DNA of 16,890 nt from positions 1 through 16,890 of the forward strand of contig VSMY01000055.1 of NCBI GenBank assembly GCA_009773995.1, read 5' to 3'. The notes under the pieces were generated by a model. That model ran no database searches and was not told the DNA's origin. It worked only from the letters and a program-made list of their open reading frames with translations. This DNA comes from Oscillibacter sp. (GTDB lineage Bacteria; Bacillota; Clostridia; Oscillospirales; Oscillospiraceae). Below are positions 1 to 7,781 of the stretch, one piece after another. Every line of letters starts with the position of its first letter. Position 1 is the stretch's first letter. The translations under genes were made by a program, and so were the position numbers.

Positions 1-91
1 CTATTTGAAAGTCCCCCTGAGACAGCTTCAGCCTGTGTAAGCCGCCGGCGTCAAAGCGGGCCATTAAGTCATAAATTTCCTGGTTGGTCAT
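1..91 (-). CDS. accB: AccB, biotin carboxyl carrier protein of acetyl-CoA carboxylase (N-terminus only)
   Basis: Only the first 30 codons are inside the window; the gene runs off the left edge. The start ATG at 91 is preceded on the minus strand by a GGAAAGGAA ribosome site. The visible protein begins MTNQEIYDLMARFDAGG and continues LHRLKLSQGDFQI. That is the usual amphipathic N-terminal segment of clostridial biotin carboxyl carrier proteins, before the flexible linker and the biotinyl domain (not visible). The protein would carry biotin for malonyl-CoA formation in the cytoplasm. It lies downstream of the acyl carrier protein gene on the same strand, which fits a fatty-acid synthesis operon. 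The family call rests on a short segment plus context. Confidence 0.6.
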   Translation of the reverse strand, partial: MTNQEIYDLMARFDAGGLHRLKLSQGDFQI

Positions 92-110
92 AGTCGTTCC
101 TTTCCAAGCC

Positions 111-140
111 CGCCGCCCCGCTGCCGTCAGCGGGGCGGCG
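111..140. other. Perfect GC-rich hairpin between acp and accB
   Basis: Arms 111-123 and 128-140 are perfectly complementary over 13 bp (CGCCGCCCCGCTG) around a 4-nt loop. No run of T follows on either strand, so it is not a classical intrinsic terminator. It may set the acp to accB transcript ratio by RNA processing, pausing or stability; that is inference. Confidence 0.6.
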
Positions 141-171
141 CTTCACGGAATGTAGGTCTGGGCGGCGCCGC

Positions 172-402
172 TCAAGCCTTGTGGGCCTCCAGGTACTTCA
201 CGATGTCCCCCACGGTTTTCAGGGTTTCCACGTCGGCGTCGTCGATGGTGATTCCACCGGCCTCCTCCAGGGCCATGACCAGCTCCACCGCCGCCAGGGA
301 GTCCGCCCCCAGATCGTCGGCCAGGGAGGCCTCCAGCGTCACCTGCTCCGCCTCGCAGCCCAGGGTCTCCACGATGATATCGCGCACTTTCTCGAATTCC
401 AT
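172..402 (-). CDS. acpP: Acyl carrier protein
   Basis: This 76-residue acidic protein carries growing acyl chains as thioesters during type II fatty-acid synthesis in the cytoplasm. The phosphopantetheine attachment motif is in LGADSLAAVEL, with the modified serine at residue 35. The helical pattern and the closing VGDIVKYLEAHK are typical of AcpP, and the length is normal. A GAGGAGA ribosome site lies 8 nt before the ATG at 402. The gene is first in a minus-strand operon leading to accB. A strong promoter and an AT-rich dyad lie immediately upstream, suggesting repressor control of the lipid operon. A carrier protein for another pathway is possible but less likely beside accB. Confidence 0.95.
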   Translation of the reverse strand: MEFEKVRDIIVETLGCEAEQVTLEASLADDLGADSLAAVELVMALEEAGGITIDDADVETLKTVGDIVKYLEAHKA

Positions 403-430
403 TTGAGCTTCTCCTCGCTTGTCGAAATGT

Positions 431-468
431 CAATTATTTTAACTAAAAATATTTAATTAAAATAATTG
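431..468. promoter_or_regulatory. Candidate operator: perfect 12-bp dyad at the acp transcription start
   Basis: CAATTATTTTAA at 431-442 is the exact reverse complement of TTAAAATAATTG at 457-468, with a 14-nt AT-rich spacer. The dyad begins 6 nt downstream of the predicted -10 box, so a bound protein would block initiation or early elongation. Lipid operons in Bacillota are often repressed by FapR or FabT. This sequence does not clearly match either recalled consensus, so the regulator is not assigned. Confidence 0.6.
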
Positions 469-473
469 AACTT

Positions 474-502
474 ATTTTACACAGAGGGACCTCCCTTGTC
501 AA
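474..502 (-). promoter_or_regulatory. Housekeeping promoter of acp-accB
   Basis: On the minus strand TTGACA (502-497) and TAAAAT (479-474) are separated by exactly 17 nt, a near-consensus sigma-A type promoter. The expected start site, near 467, falls inside the dyad described at 431-468. Confidence 0.8.
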
Positions 503-548
503 GGAAAATTTTCATGGAACGGGACTTCCCTTTTTTGTGGAAATCTTA

Positions 549-554
549 TATAAT
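549..554 (+). promoter_or_regulatory. Probable -10 element for trkA-trkH
   Basis: A perfect TATAAT lies about 65 nt upstream of the trkA start. No good -35 box is visible at 17 nt spacing, so the promoter is inferred from the -10 and its position only. Confidence 0.4.
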
Positions 555-617
555 CAGCTTGTCATCCCGCATATTCTCCGGGGGCCTCCCCCCGGCCTGT
601 TTTCATAGGAGGCGTAC

Positions 618-1988
618 ATGAAAATCATCATCGTAGGCGCTGGGAAGGTGGGCTCCGCCCTGACCCAGCAGCTTTCCGCCGACGGGCACAACGTCACCGT
701 CATAGACCAGGACCCCCAGCTCATAGACAACATCATCAATATCTATGACGTCATGGGAGTCTGCGGCAGCGGAGCGGTCTACAGCGTGCAGAAGGAAGCG
801 GAGGTAGAAAAGGCGGAACTTCTCATCGCCACCACCTCCAGCGACGAGCTGAACATCCTCTCCTGCCTGGTGGCCAGGAAGCTGGGGGCCAAGCACACCA
901 TCGCCCGCATCCGCAACCCGGAGTACGAAAAGCAGCTCCGCTTCATGCGGGAGGAGCTGGGCCTCTCCATGGCCATCAACCCCGAGCGGGCCGCCGCCCG
1001 GGAAATCGCCCGTGTGCTCCGCTTCCCCGCCGCCATGAAGGTGGAGACCTTCTCCAAGGGGCGGCTGGAGCTGGTGGAATACCGCCTCCCCGCCGACTCC
1101 GCCCTGGACGGCCTTCCGCTGGCGGACCTGTACCGAAACATCCGGGTCCGGGTGCTGATCTGCGCCGTGGCCCGGAAGGGCGAGACCATCATCCCCTCCG
1201 GCGACTTCGTCCTCCGGGCGGGGGACAAGATCTACCTCACCTCCTCCCCGGACCAGCTGGCCCAGTTCTTCCGGCACCTGGGGGTTTTCCGCTCCAAGGC
1301 GTCCACGGTCATGATTGTGGGGGCCAGCAAAATCTGCTACTACCTGACTTCCGAGCTTCTGAACATGGGCATGTCCGTGAAGATCATCGACCGGGACGAA
1401 CAGCGCTGCATTCAGATGGGCGAGCAGCTCCCCAAGGCCCTGGTCATCGTGGGGGACGGCACGGACACGGACCTGCTCCACGAGGAGGGCATCGGCCAAA
1501 CGGACGCCTTTGTGGCCATCACGGGCATCGACGAGGCCAATATCCTGATGTCCATGTGCGCCTCCAAGGAATCGGGAAACAACTGCAAGGTGGTGGCGAA
1601 AATCAACCGGAAGTCCCTGGTGGACCTGGTCAGCGCCGAGAGCATGATTGACAGCGTCATCTCCGCCCGGTCCACCACCACGGAGCTCATCGTCCAGTAC
1701 GTCCGGGCCATGGAGAGCGCCGAGGGCGCGAAAATCAAGACCCTCCACCGGCTGGTGGACGGGGCGGTGGAGGCCCTGGAGTTCGGCGTGGGGCCGGACG
1801 TGCCCTTCATCGGCGTGCCCCTGAAAAACCTGAAGCTCCGCAACGGCCTGCTGCTTGCCGGCATCGTCCAGCGGAACGGGAAAATCGTCATCCCCTCCGG
1901 CAACGACTGCCTGAACCTGGGGGACGACGTCATCGTGGTCACCACGGACACCTCCTTGCAGGACATCCACGACATCTGCCGGGAGTAA
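618..1988 (+). CDS. trkA: TrkA, NAD-binding regulatory subunit of the Trk potassium transporter
   Basis: This 456-residue cytoplasmic protein gates the TrkH channel in response to nucleotides. It has two tandem RCK modules (TrkA_N then TrkA_C), as full-length TrkA proteins do. The first Rossmann fold has the intact glycine motif VGAGKVG at residues 6-12 and the acidic residue D30 in VIDQD that normally contacts the ribose. The second, at residues 234-240 (VGASKIC), has lost the later glycines, so the two halves probably differ in nucleotide binding. A GGAGG site lies 5 nt before the ATG. trkH follows after 15 nt, so the two are co-transcribed. Confidence 0.95.
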   Translation: MKIIIVGAGKVGSALTQQLSADGHNVTVIDQDPQLIDNIINIYDVMGVCGSGAVYSVQKEAEVEKAELLIATTSSDELNILSCLVARKLGAKHTIARIRNPEYEKQLRFMREELGLSMAINPERAAAREIARVLRFPAAMKVETFSKGRLELVEYRLPADSALDGLPLADLYRNIRVRVLICAVARKGETIIPSGDFVLRAGDKIYLTSSPDQLAQFFRHLGVFRSKASTVMIVGASKICYYLTSELLNMGMSVKIIDRDEQRCIQMGEQLPKALVIVGDGTDTDLLHEEGIGQTDAFVAITGIDEANILMSMCASKESGNNCKVVAKINRKSLVDLVSAESMIDSVISARSTTTELIVQYVRAMESAEGAKIKTLHRLVDGAVEALEFGVGPDVPFIGVPLKNLKLRNGLLLAGIVQRNGKIVIPSGNDCLNLGDDVIVVTTDTSLQDIHDICRE

Positions 1989-2003
1989 GGGGGGAAGCGT
2001 CTT

Positions 2004-3458
2004 TTGAATTATCAAATGATTGGCTTTGTCATCGGGCGGATTTTATGGACGGAGGCGGCGCTGCTGCTTCTGCCCGCCCTGGTGGCGCTGCTCTACGGGG
2101 AACCGGCCCTGCCCTTTCTGGGGCCCGTCCTGCTGCTGGCCCTGGCGGGGATTCCCTTCCACAAAAAGCCCAAGCAGACGGCGCTCTACGCACGGGACGG
2201 CTTTGCCGTCGTGGCTCTGGCCTGGGTGCTGATGAGCGCCTTCGGGGCCCTGCCCTTTCTCCTCTCCGGGTACATCCCCAGCTTTATCGACGCCTTTTTT
2301 GAGACCGTCTCCGGCTTCACCACCACCGGGGCCACCATCCTCACGGCGGTGGAGCCCCTGAGTCAAAGCGTCCTGTTCTGGCGGAGCTTCACCCACTGGA
2401 TCGGCGGCATGGGCGTGCTGGTCTTTGTCATGGCGGTGCTGCCCATGACCGACGGTCACGGGATGCACCTGCTCCGGGCGGAGATGCCGGGCCCCTCCGT
2501 CGGGAAGCTGGTGAGCCGCATGAGCGACACGGCGAAGATTCTCTACGGCATCTACCTGGTCATGACCCTCATCGAAATTGTCCTGCTGGTCCTGGGGGGA
2601 ATGCCCCTCTTCGACTCCTGCATCCACGCCTTCGGGTCCGCGGGCACCGGCGGCTTCAGCAGCAAAAACCTCAGCGTGGGGGCCTATGACAGCGCCTATT
2701 TCGACGTGGTCATCGGAATCTTTATGCTGCTGTTCGGCGTGAACTTCAACCTGTACTACTTCCTGCTGGTCCGCCGCTTCCGGGACGTGTTCCGGTCCGA
2801 GGAGCTGTGGGCCTACGCGGCCATCGTGGGGGCGGCGGTCATTGCCATCGCCTCGGACATTCTCCACATATACGGCTCCTTTGCCCGGAGCCTCCGCTAC
2901 TCCTTCTTCCAGGTGGCCTCCATCATCACCACCACCGGCTACGCCACGGCGGACTTCAACCTCTGGCCCACCTTCTCCAAGGGCATCCTGGTGGTGCTGA
3001 TGTTCGTCGGAGCCTGCGCCGGGTCCACCGGCGGCGGCATCAAGGTGGCCCGGATTGTGATTCTGGCCAAAACCTCCTGGGGAGACATGCGGAAGATGCT
3101 CCACCCCAACGCCGTCACCACCACCCGGTTCGAGGGCAAGGCCCTGACGGACAAGCACATCCGGAGCGTCCACCTCTTTATCACGGTGTACCTCCTGGTG
3201 TTCACCGTCTCCTTCCTCCTGCTAAGCCTGGACGGCTTCGACATCGTCACCACCTTCACCGCCCTGACGGCCTGTATCAACAACATCGGCCCCGGCCTGG
3301 AAGTGGTGGGCCCCATGGGGAACTTCTCCGCCTTCTCCTGGTGGTCCAAACTGCTGCTGTCCTTCGACATGCTGGTGGGCCGGCTGGAGATTTTCCCGAT
3401 GCTGCTGCTCTTCGCCCCCTCCATCTGGAAGCGGCGGCGGATTATCCGGCGGCTGTAA
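2004..3458 (+). CDS. trkH: TrkH/KtrB-family potassium uptake channel
   Basis: This 484-residue, very hydrophobic protein is the membrane pore of the Trk/Ktr system. The four pore-loop filter segments are all present: SGFTTTGA (103-110), GSAGTGGF (211-218), IITTTGY (307-313) and NNIGPG (426-431), each with the conserved filter glycine. I chose the TTG at 2004 because a G-rich ribosome site ends about 7 nt before it, whereas the next ATG (2016) is too far from it. It follows trkA by 15 nt on the same strand and ends at a hairpin shared with the convergent valS. Length and topology are normal for the family. Confidence 0.95.
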   Translation: MNYQMIGFVIGRILWTEAALLLLPALVALLYGEPALPFLGPVLLLALAGIPFHKKPKQTALYARDGFAVVALAWVLMSAFGALPFLLSGYIPSFIDAFFETVSGFTTTGATILTAVEPLSQSVLFWRSFTHWIGGMGVLVFVMAVLPMTDGHGMHLLRAEMPGPSVGKLVSRMSDTAKILYGIYLVMTLIEIVLLVLGGMPLFDSCIHAFGSAGTGGFSSKNLSVGAYDSAYFDVVIGIFMLLFGVNFNLYYFLLVRRFRDVFRSEELWAYAAIVGAAVIAIASDILHIYGSFARSLRYSFFQVASIITTTGYATADFNLWPTFSKGILVVLMFVGACAGSTGGGIKVARIVILAKTSWGDMRKMLHPNAVTTTRFEGKALTDKHIRSVHLFITVYLLVFTVSFLLLSLDGFDIVTTFTALTACINNIGPGLEVVGPMGNFSAFSWWSKLLLSFDMLVGRLEIFPMLLLFAPSIWKRRRIIRRL

Positions 3459-3471
3459 TCTGTAATGGTAA

Positions 3472-3502
3472 AAGGCCCCGAGGCAATGTGCCTCGGGGCC
3501 TT
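3472..3502. terminator. Bidirectional terminator between trkH and valS
   Basis: A perfect 13-bp stem (AAGGCCCCGAGGC, 3472-3484, with 3490-3502) encloses a 5-nt loop. On the minus strand it is followed by TTTT, giving a good terminator for valS. On the plus strand the trailing tract is CT-rich, so termination of trkH is probably weaker. Confidence 0.8.
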
Positions 3503-3532
3503 CTCCTCTATATCAATGCGGTTCTGCGCGGT

Positions 3533-6184
3533 TCAGTTCCCCAGCGCCTTGGCGGACTCCTCCAGCTTGGCGATGAGCTCCCGGAATTTCTCGGCCTTTT
3601 CCTTCTCGGCGTTGACCACCGCCTCCGGGGCCCGGGAGACGAATTTCTCATTGCTCAGCTTCTGTTCCACAATGCGCAGGCCGTTCTCCGCCTTCTCCTT
3701 TTCCTTGGCAATGCGCTCCCGCTCCGCCGTCAGGTCCACCAGCTCGCTGAGGGGCAGATAGGCCGTGGCGTTGTGGGTGACGATGCTCACCTGGCCCGCG
3801 AGGTCCGCCGGGGCCTCGGAGGCAAAGCGCACCCCGGAGGCAAAGGCCAGCCGCTGGAGGAAGTGGAGGCCCTGCTCATAGGGCTCCGGATTCGCCGTGA
3901 CCAGCAGCACCTCCGCCTTCTTGCTGGGGGGCACGTTCATCTCCGCCCGGCGGGCCCGGATGGCCTTGATGGTGTCCATGACGGCCTCCATGGCGGCCTC
4001 CTCCGCCGGGAAGCTGAGGGCTTCGCGGTACTCCGGCCACCGGGAGGTCATCAGGAACTGGTCCCCGGCCCCCGCCCGCTTGGGCAGGGCCTGGAAAATC
4101 TCCTCGGTGATGAAGGGCATGAAGGGGTGCAGCAGCTTCAAAAGCTCCGTCAGCACATAGCAGAGGACGTTCCGGGCGGTATCCTTCGCCGCCTCGTCCT
4201 CTCCGTTCAGCCGGGTCTTGGTCAGCTCGATATACCAGTCGCAGTAGGTGTCCCACAGGAAGTCGTAGACCTTAGCGGAGGCCACGCCGATCTCGTAGCT
4301 GTCCAGGTTCTCCGTGACCTCCCTCACCAGGGTGTTCAGCTTGGAGAGGACCCACTTGTCCTCCCGCTCCAGGGTCCCCGCCGCCGGGAGGTCATAGGTC
4401 TCCAGGCCGCCCAGGTTCATCATGACGAAGCGGCTGGCGTTCCAGACTTTGTTGGCGAAGTTCCGCATAGCCTCGCACTTCTCCGTGTAGAAGCGCATGT
4501 CGTTTCCGGGGCTGTTTCCGGTGATGAGGTTGAACCGCAGGGCGTCCGCGCCGTAGGTCTCCGCCACCACCAGGGGGTCGATGCCGTTGCCCAGGGACTT
4601 GGACATCTTCCGGCCCTTGTCGTCCCGGACCAGGCCGTGGATCAGCACCGTGTGGAAGGGGATCTTCTTCATCTGCTCACAGCCGGAGAAGATCATCCGG
4701 GAGACCCAGAAGAAGATGATGTCGTAGCCGGTAATCATCACCGACGTGGGATAGTAGAAGTCCAGGTCCTCGGTCTTCTCCGGCCAGCCCAGGGTGGAGA
4801 AGGGCCACAGGGCGGAGGAGAACCAGGTATCCAGCACGTCGGGGTCCCTCGTCAGATGGGCGCTGCCGCATTGTTCGCACTTTGTCGGGTCCTCCCGGCT
4901 GACGTTGATGTGCCCGCACTCGTCGCAGTACCAGGCGGGAATCTGGTGGCCCCACCAGAGCTGGCGGGAGATGCACCAGTCGTGGACGTTCTCCATCCAG
5001 TTGATATAGGTCTTGCTGAACCGCTCGGGGACGAACTTCACCTCGCCCTCCCGGACCACCCGGAGGGCCTCCTTGGCCAGGGGCTCCATCTTCACGAACC
5101 ACTGGGCGGAAATCAGGGGCTCCACGTCGTTGTGGCAGCGGTAGCAGGTGCCCACGTTGTGGTTATAGGGCTCGGTTTTCACCAGATACCCCTGCTCCTC
5201 CAGGTCCTTGACAATGGCCTTCCGGCACTCATAGCGGTCCATGCCGTTGTAGGGCCCGCCGTTTTCGTTGATTTTCCCGTCGTCCCCGATGCAGCGGATG
5301 ACCTCCAGATTGTGCCGGAGGCCCACCTCAAAGTCGTTGGGGTCGTGGGCAGGGGTCATCTTCACCGCGCCGGTGCCGAAGCCCAGCTCCACGTACTCGT
5401 CCGCCACAATGGGGATCTCCCGGTTCATAATGGGCAGGATGCAGGTCTTGCCCACCAGGTGCTTGAACCGCTCGTCCTCCGGGTTGACCGCCACGCCGGT
5501 GTCGCCCATCATGGTCTCGGGCCGGGTCGTCGCGACCACCAGGTCCCCGGACCCGTCGGTGAGGGGATAGCGGATGTGCCAGAGGTGGCCGGGCTTGTCC
5601 TGGTATTCCACCTCCGCGTCGGAGAGGGCCGTGACGCAGTGGGGGCACCAGTTGATGATCCGGCTGCCCTTGTAGATGAGGCCCTTGTCGTACAGCTCGC
5701 AGAAGGTCTCCCGGACGGCCTTGGAGCAGCCCTCGTCCATGGTGAAGCGGGACCGGGACCAGTCGCAGGACACGCCCATCTTCTTCTGCTGGGAGACGAT
5801 GCGCCCGCCGTACTCCTCCTTCCACTTCCAGACCCGCTGGAGGAACTTCTCCCGGCCCAGGTCGTAGCGGGTCAGGCCCTCCTTGGTGCGGAGCTCCTCC
5901 TCCACCTTGATCTGGGTGGCGATGCCCGCGTGGTCCGTGCCGGGGAGCCACAGGGTGGAGTAGCCCTGCATCCGCTTGAAGCGGGTCAGGATGTCCTGGA
6001 GGGTGCAGTCCAGGGCGTGGCCCATGTGGAGCTGACCCGTGACATTGGGGGGCGGCATGACGATGGAGAAGGGCTTTTTGGAGCGGTCCGGGTCGCCGTT
6101 GAAGCACCCGGCGTTCTCCCAGGCCTCGTAAATCCGGCTCTCCACCTGCTGGGGTTCATACACCTTGGGCAGTTCTTTTTTCAT
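3533..6184 (-). CDS. valS: Valine--tRNA ligase
   Basis: This cytoplasmic class I aminoacyl-tRNA synthetase charges tRNA-Val. With the start at 6184 it has 883 residues, normal for the family. The class I signatures are present: HMGH at 53-56 in PPNVTGQLHMGH, and KMSKS at 526-530. A zinc-finger-like pair of CxxC motifs appears in the insert (YCDECGHINV, then CEQCG). The C-terminus is a charged coiled coil rich in E and K, as in other ValRS. I prefer the ATG at 6184 over the upstream in-frame ATG at 6232: an AGGAGA site sits just before it, and the extra 16 residues overlap the preceding gene and look unlike ValRS. It appears to belong to a T-box-controlled transcript with the broken gene upstream. 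Confidence 0.97.
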   Translation of the reverse strand: MKKELPKVYEPQQVESRIYEAWENAGCFNGDPDRSKKPFSIVMPPPNVTGQLHMGHALDCTLQDILTRFKRMQGYSTLWLPGTDHAGIATQIKVEEELRTKEGLTRYDLGREKFLQRVWKWKEEYGGRIVSQQKKMGVSCDWSRSRFTMDEGCSKAVRETFCELYDKGLIYKGSRIINWCPHCVTALSDAEVEYQDKPGHLWHIRYPLTDGSGDLVVATTRPETMMGDTGVAVNPEDERFKHLVGKTCILPIMNREIPIVADEYVELGFGTGAVKMTPAHDPNDFEVGLRHNLEVIRCIGDDGKINENGGPYNGMDRYECRKAIVKDLEEQGYLVKTEPYNHNVGTCYRCHNDVEPLISAQWFVKMEPLAKEALRVVREGEVKFVPERFSKTYINWMENVHDWCISRQLWWGHQIPAWYCDECGHINVSREDPTKCEQCGSAHLTRDPDVLDTWFSSALWPFSTLGWPEKTEDLDFYYPTSVMITGYDIIFFWVSRMIFSGCEQMKKIPFHTVLIHGLVRDDKGRKMSKSLGNGIDPLVVAETYGADALRFNLITGNSPGNDMRFYTEKCEAMRNFANKVWNASRFVMMNLGGLETYDLPAAGTLEREDKWVLSKLNTLVREVTENLDSYEIGVASAKVYDFLWDTYCDWYIELTKTRLNGEDEAAKDTARNVLCYVLTELLKLLHPFMPFITEEIFQALPKRAGAGDQFLMTSRWPEYREALSFPAEEAAMEAVMDTIKAIRARRAEMNVPPSKKAEVLLVTANPEPYEQGLHFLQRLAFASGVRFASEAPADLAGQVSIVTHNATAYLPLSELVDLTAERERIAKEKEKAENGLRIVEQKLSNEKFVSRAPEAVVNAEKEKAEKFRELIAKLEESAKALGN

Positions 6185-6215
6185 GTTGATTCTCCTGTTC
6201 TGTAGACTTGTACGC

Positions 6216-6740
6216 TCACTTAATATATGCAATCGGTTTTCCGGTCTTCTCGGTGATGAAGGTTCTAAACTCCTCGGCGGTCCCGCCGCTCAGGGTTGCT
6301 TTATCGTAAATCTATCCATACTGTTTGCCAAACAGGAAGACAAAGTAATCCGCCGTCTCGCACACTTGCTGAACCGACTCATAATGAAATTCGGTCGACG
6401 CAGCCTCGGTAATTGAGGTATAGCCTTCCTCCCTGAAGACGCTCTTCGCAGACGATGTGCCGGGCAGCATTCTCTTTTTCGCGAAGAAGGCGTTAATCTG
6501 ATTTTTGGTCAGCATTATTGCGATCAAAAACACGCCGACGAAACTGTTCTTGGTGTCCCGAAGGGTCCAGGGTTCTCCCAGCAGCCGCTCCGCGGCAACC
6601 AGCAGAGCCGCCAGTACCACGACGCACCAGCCTAATATGAGGCCTATCCGGTTCCACTTTTTATGAATCGTCTTGCGCAGGGCCTGGGCCATGGCGGTCA
6701 AACCCTTTTGGTCGTATTTGGTCTCGAATCGAAATTCCAT
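6216..6740 (-). pseudogene. YcxB-like membrane protein gene interrupted by one in-frame amber codon
   Basis: The frame opens at ATG 6740 behind a GGGAGGG site and runs 142 codons to a TAG at 6312-6314. Reading through that TAG, the same frame continues for 31 more sense codons to a TGA at 6216. The continuation (IYDKATLSGGTAEEFRTFI, then TEKTGKPIAYIK) has the sequence character expected of a YcxB-like C-terminus. Two membrane segments lie near residues 30-52 and 66-80, followed by a soluble domain. The family's function is unknown to me. A single C-to-T change (CAG to TAG) would explain the break, so it is probably a young pseudogene or a truncated allele; a sequencing error is also possible. 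It sits 31 nt before valS and directly behind the T-box. Confidence 0.7.
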
Positions 6741-6750
6741 TCTTCCCTCC

Positions 6751-6786
6751 CAAAAGAAAACCGCCCCAAGCCATCGGCTCAGGGCG
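6751..6786 (-). terminator. T-box intrinsic terminator
   Basis: Stem CGCCCTGAGCC with GGCTTGGGGCG and loop GAT, then GTTTTCTTTT. It is the alternative fold to the antiterminator formed by the T-box sequence just upstream. Confidence 0.85.
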
Positions 6787-6990
6787 AATACAAATCCGCG
6801 GTACCACCTGAATTTCCCTTGCGGGACACTCGTTTCCCCTCTAACGGCGGGCCTCCGTCGCGGCTTACTCCCCTTTCAGCCGCGCCGCTCCGGGACGACT
6901 TCCCCGGCGGCTTCCCGGAAGCTTTCACCAACCGCTCCCTCTCTTCGCGTCCGCCTGCCGGGTACTGCTTCCCATCCTCGCGTTTGTATG
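6751..6990 (-). ncRNA. T-box leader upstream of the ycxB-like gene and valS
   Basis: On the minus strand the T-box signature AGGTGGTACCGCGG lies at 6809-6796. It is followed by an 11-bp terminator stem (6786-6776 with 6772-6762, one mismatch-free run including G-U pairs) and the tract GTTTTCTTTT. Upstream are further T-box-type elements: GGGAAGCAGTACC, then GAGAGGGAGCGG, then TTGGTGAAAGC, and a GAGTAAGC stretch resembling Stem III. The leader would sense uncharged tRNA and allow readthrough into the downstream genes; valS in the same direction suggests tRNA-Val. I could not find a full Stem I with a specifier loop between the predicted start site and these elements, so the cognate tRNA is inferred from context. 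Confidence 0.9.
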
Positions 6991-6996
6991 GAGGCC

Positions 6997-7026
6997 AGTA
7001 TACTACACCCCGCTCCGGCTTGTCAA
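6997..7026 (-). promoter_or_regulatory. Promoter of the T-box leader transcript
   Basis: On the minus strand TTGACA (7026-7021) and TATACT (7002-6997) are separated by 18 nt. The start site would be near 6990. The TGA stop of sigE (7025-7023) lies inside the -35 hexamer, so the two transcription units abut tightly. Confidence 0.8.
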
Positions 7027-7781
7027 GAGAGACGCAGAATTTCCTTCTTCAAACGGCTGATAATCCGCTTCTCCAGCCGGGAGATGTAGGACTGGGAGAT
7101 GCCCAGGCGGTCCGCCACTTCCTTCTGGGTCTGCTCCTTCCCGCCCCCCAGGCCGAAGCGGAGGGTGATGATCTCCCGCTCTCTGGGAGATAAGGTGCTG
7201 ATGGCCTGGGCCAGGAGGGACCGGTCCACATCCTCTTCAATGGGGCGCATGACCACGTCCTCGTCGGTGCCCAGCACGTCGCTGAGCAGCAGCTCGTTTC
7301 CGTCCCAATCCGTGTTCAGGGGCTCGTCGAAGGAGACCTCCCCCTTCCGGTTGGCGTTTTTCCGGAGGTACATCAAGATCTCATTTTCGATGCACCGGGA
7401 AGCGTAAGTAGCCAGCTTGATGTTTTTGTCCGTCCGATAGGTCCCCACCGCCTTGATGAGCCCGATGGTCCCGATGGAAATCAAATCCTCGATGTTGATG
7501 CCCGTGTTTTCAAACCGCCGGGCGATGTACACCACCAGCCGCAGGTTGTGCTCAATCAGCTCCTGCCGGGCCGCCTCGTCCATGTTGGCCAGCAGTTCCG
7601 CTTCCCGCTCCCGAGTCAGCGGCGGAGGCAGGGTATCGCTGCCCCCGATGTAATGCGTCCCCTCCGGCTCCCGGAATCTCAGCCGGTCCGCCAGCCGGGC
7701 CAGCCACCGGATCGGCGGCCGCTCCCGCAGCCACTCCAACCGCCGGTTTACCAGCCGTCTGCATTTTTGAAACAGTTCCAT
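7023..7781 (-). CDS. sigE: RNA polymerase sporulation sigma factor SigE
   Basis: This 252-residue sigma-70 family protein directs mother-cell transcription in early sporulation and is made as a precursor cleaved by SpoIIGA. Region 2 is highly typical (EHNLRLVVYIARRFENTG, then NIEDLISIGTIGLIKAV and KLATYASRCIENEILMYLR). Region 3/4 carries VSFDEPLNTDWDGNEL and the helix-turn-helix KEVADRLGISQSYISRLEKR. The N-terminal ~40 residues, rich in R and W, are the expected pro-sequence. I chose ATG 7781 because an AAGGAGG site precedes it; the ATG at 7823 adds an implausible 14 residues. The neighbour spoIIGA upstream makes SigE a better call than SigK or SigF. Confidence 0.95.
   Translation of the reverse strand: MELFQKCRRLVNRRLEWLRERPPIRWLARLADRLRFREPEGTHYIGGSDTLPPPLTREREAELLANMDEAARQELIEHNLRLVVYIARRFENTGINIEDLISIGTIGLIKAVGTYRTDKNIKLATYASRCIENEILMYLRKNANRKGEVSFDEPLNTDWDGNELLLSDVLGTDEDVVMRPIEEDVDRSLLAQAISTLSPREREIITLRFGLGGGKEQTQKEVADRLGISQSYISRLEKRIISRLKKEILRLS

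Noticed and set aside
603..2015. 470-codon minus-strand frame opposite trkA
   Set aside because: TrkA on the other strand has intact motifs; this frame has no recognisable domain.
2807..6205. 1132-codon plus-strand open frame opposite valS and the end of trkH
   Set aside because: It is antisense to a clear ValRS and rich in H, G, L, V and P, a common shadow effect in GC-rich genes. No ribosome site or family resemblance.
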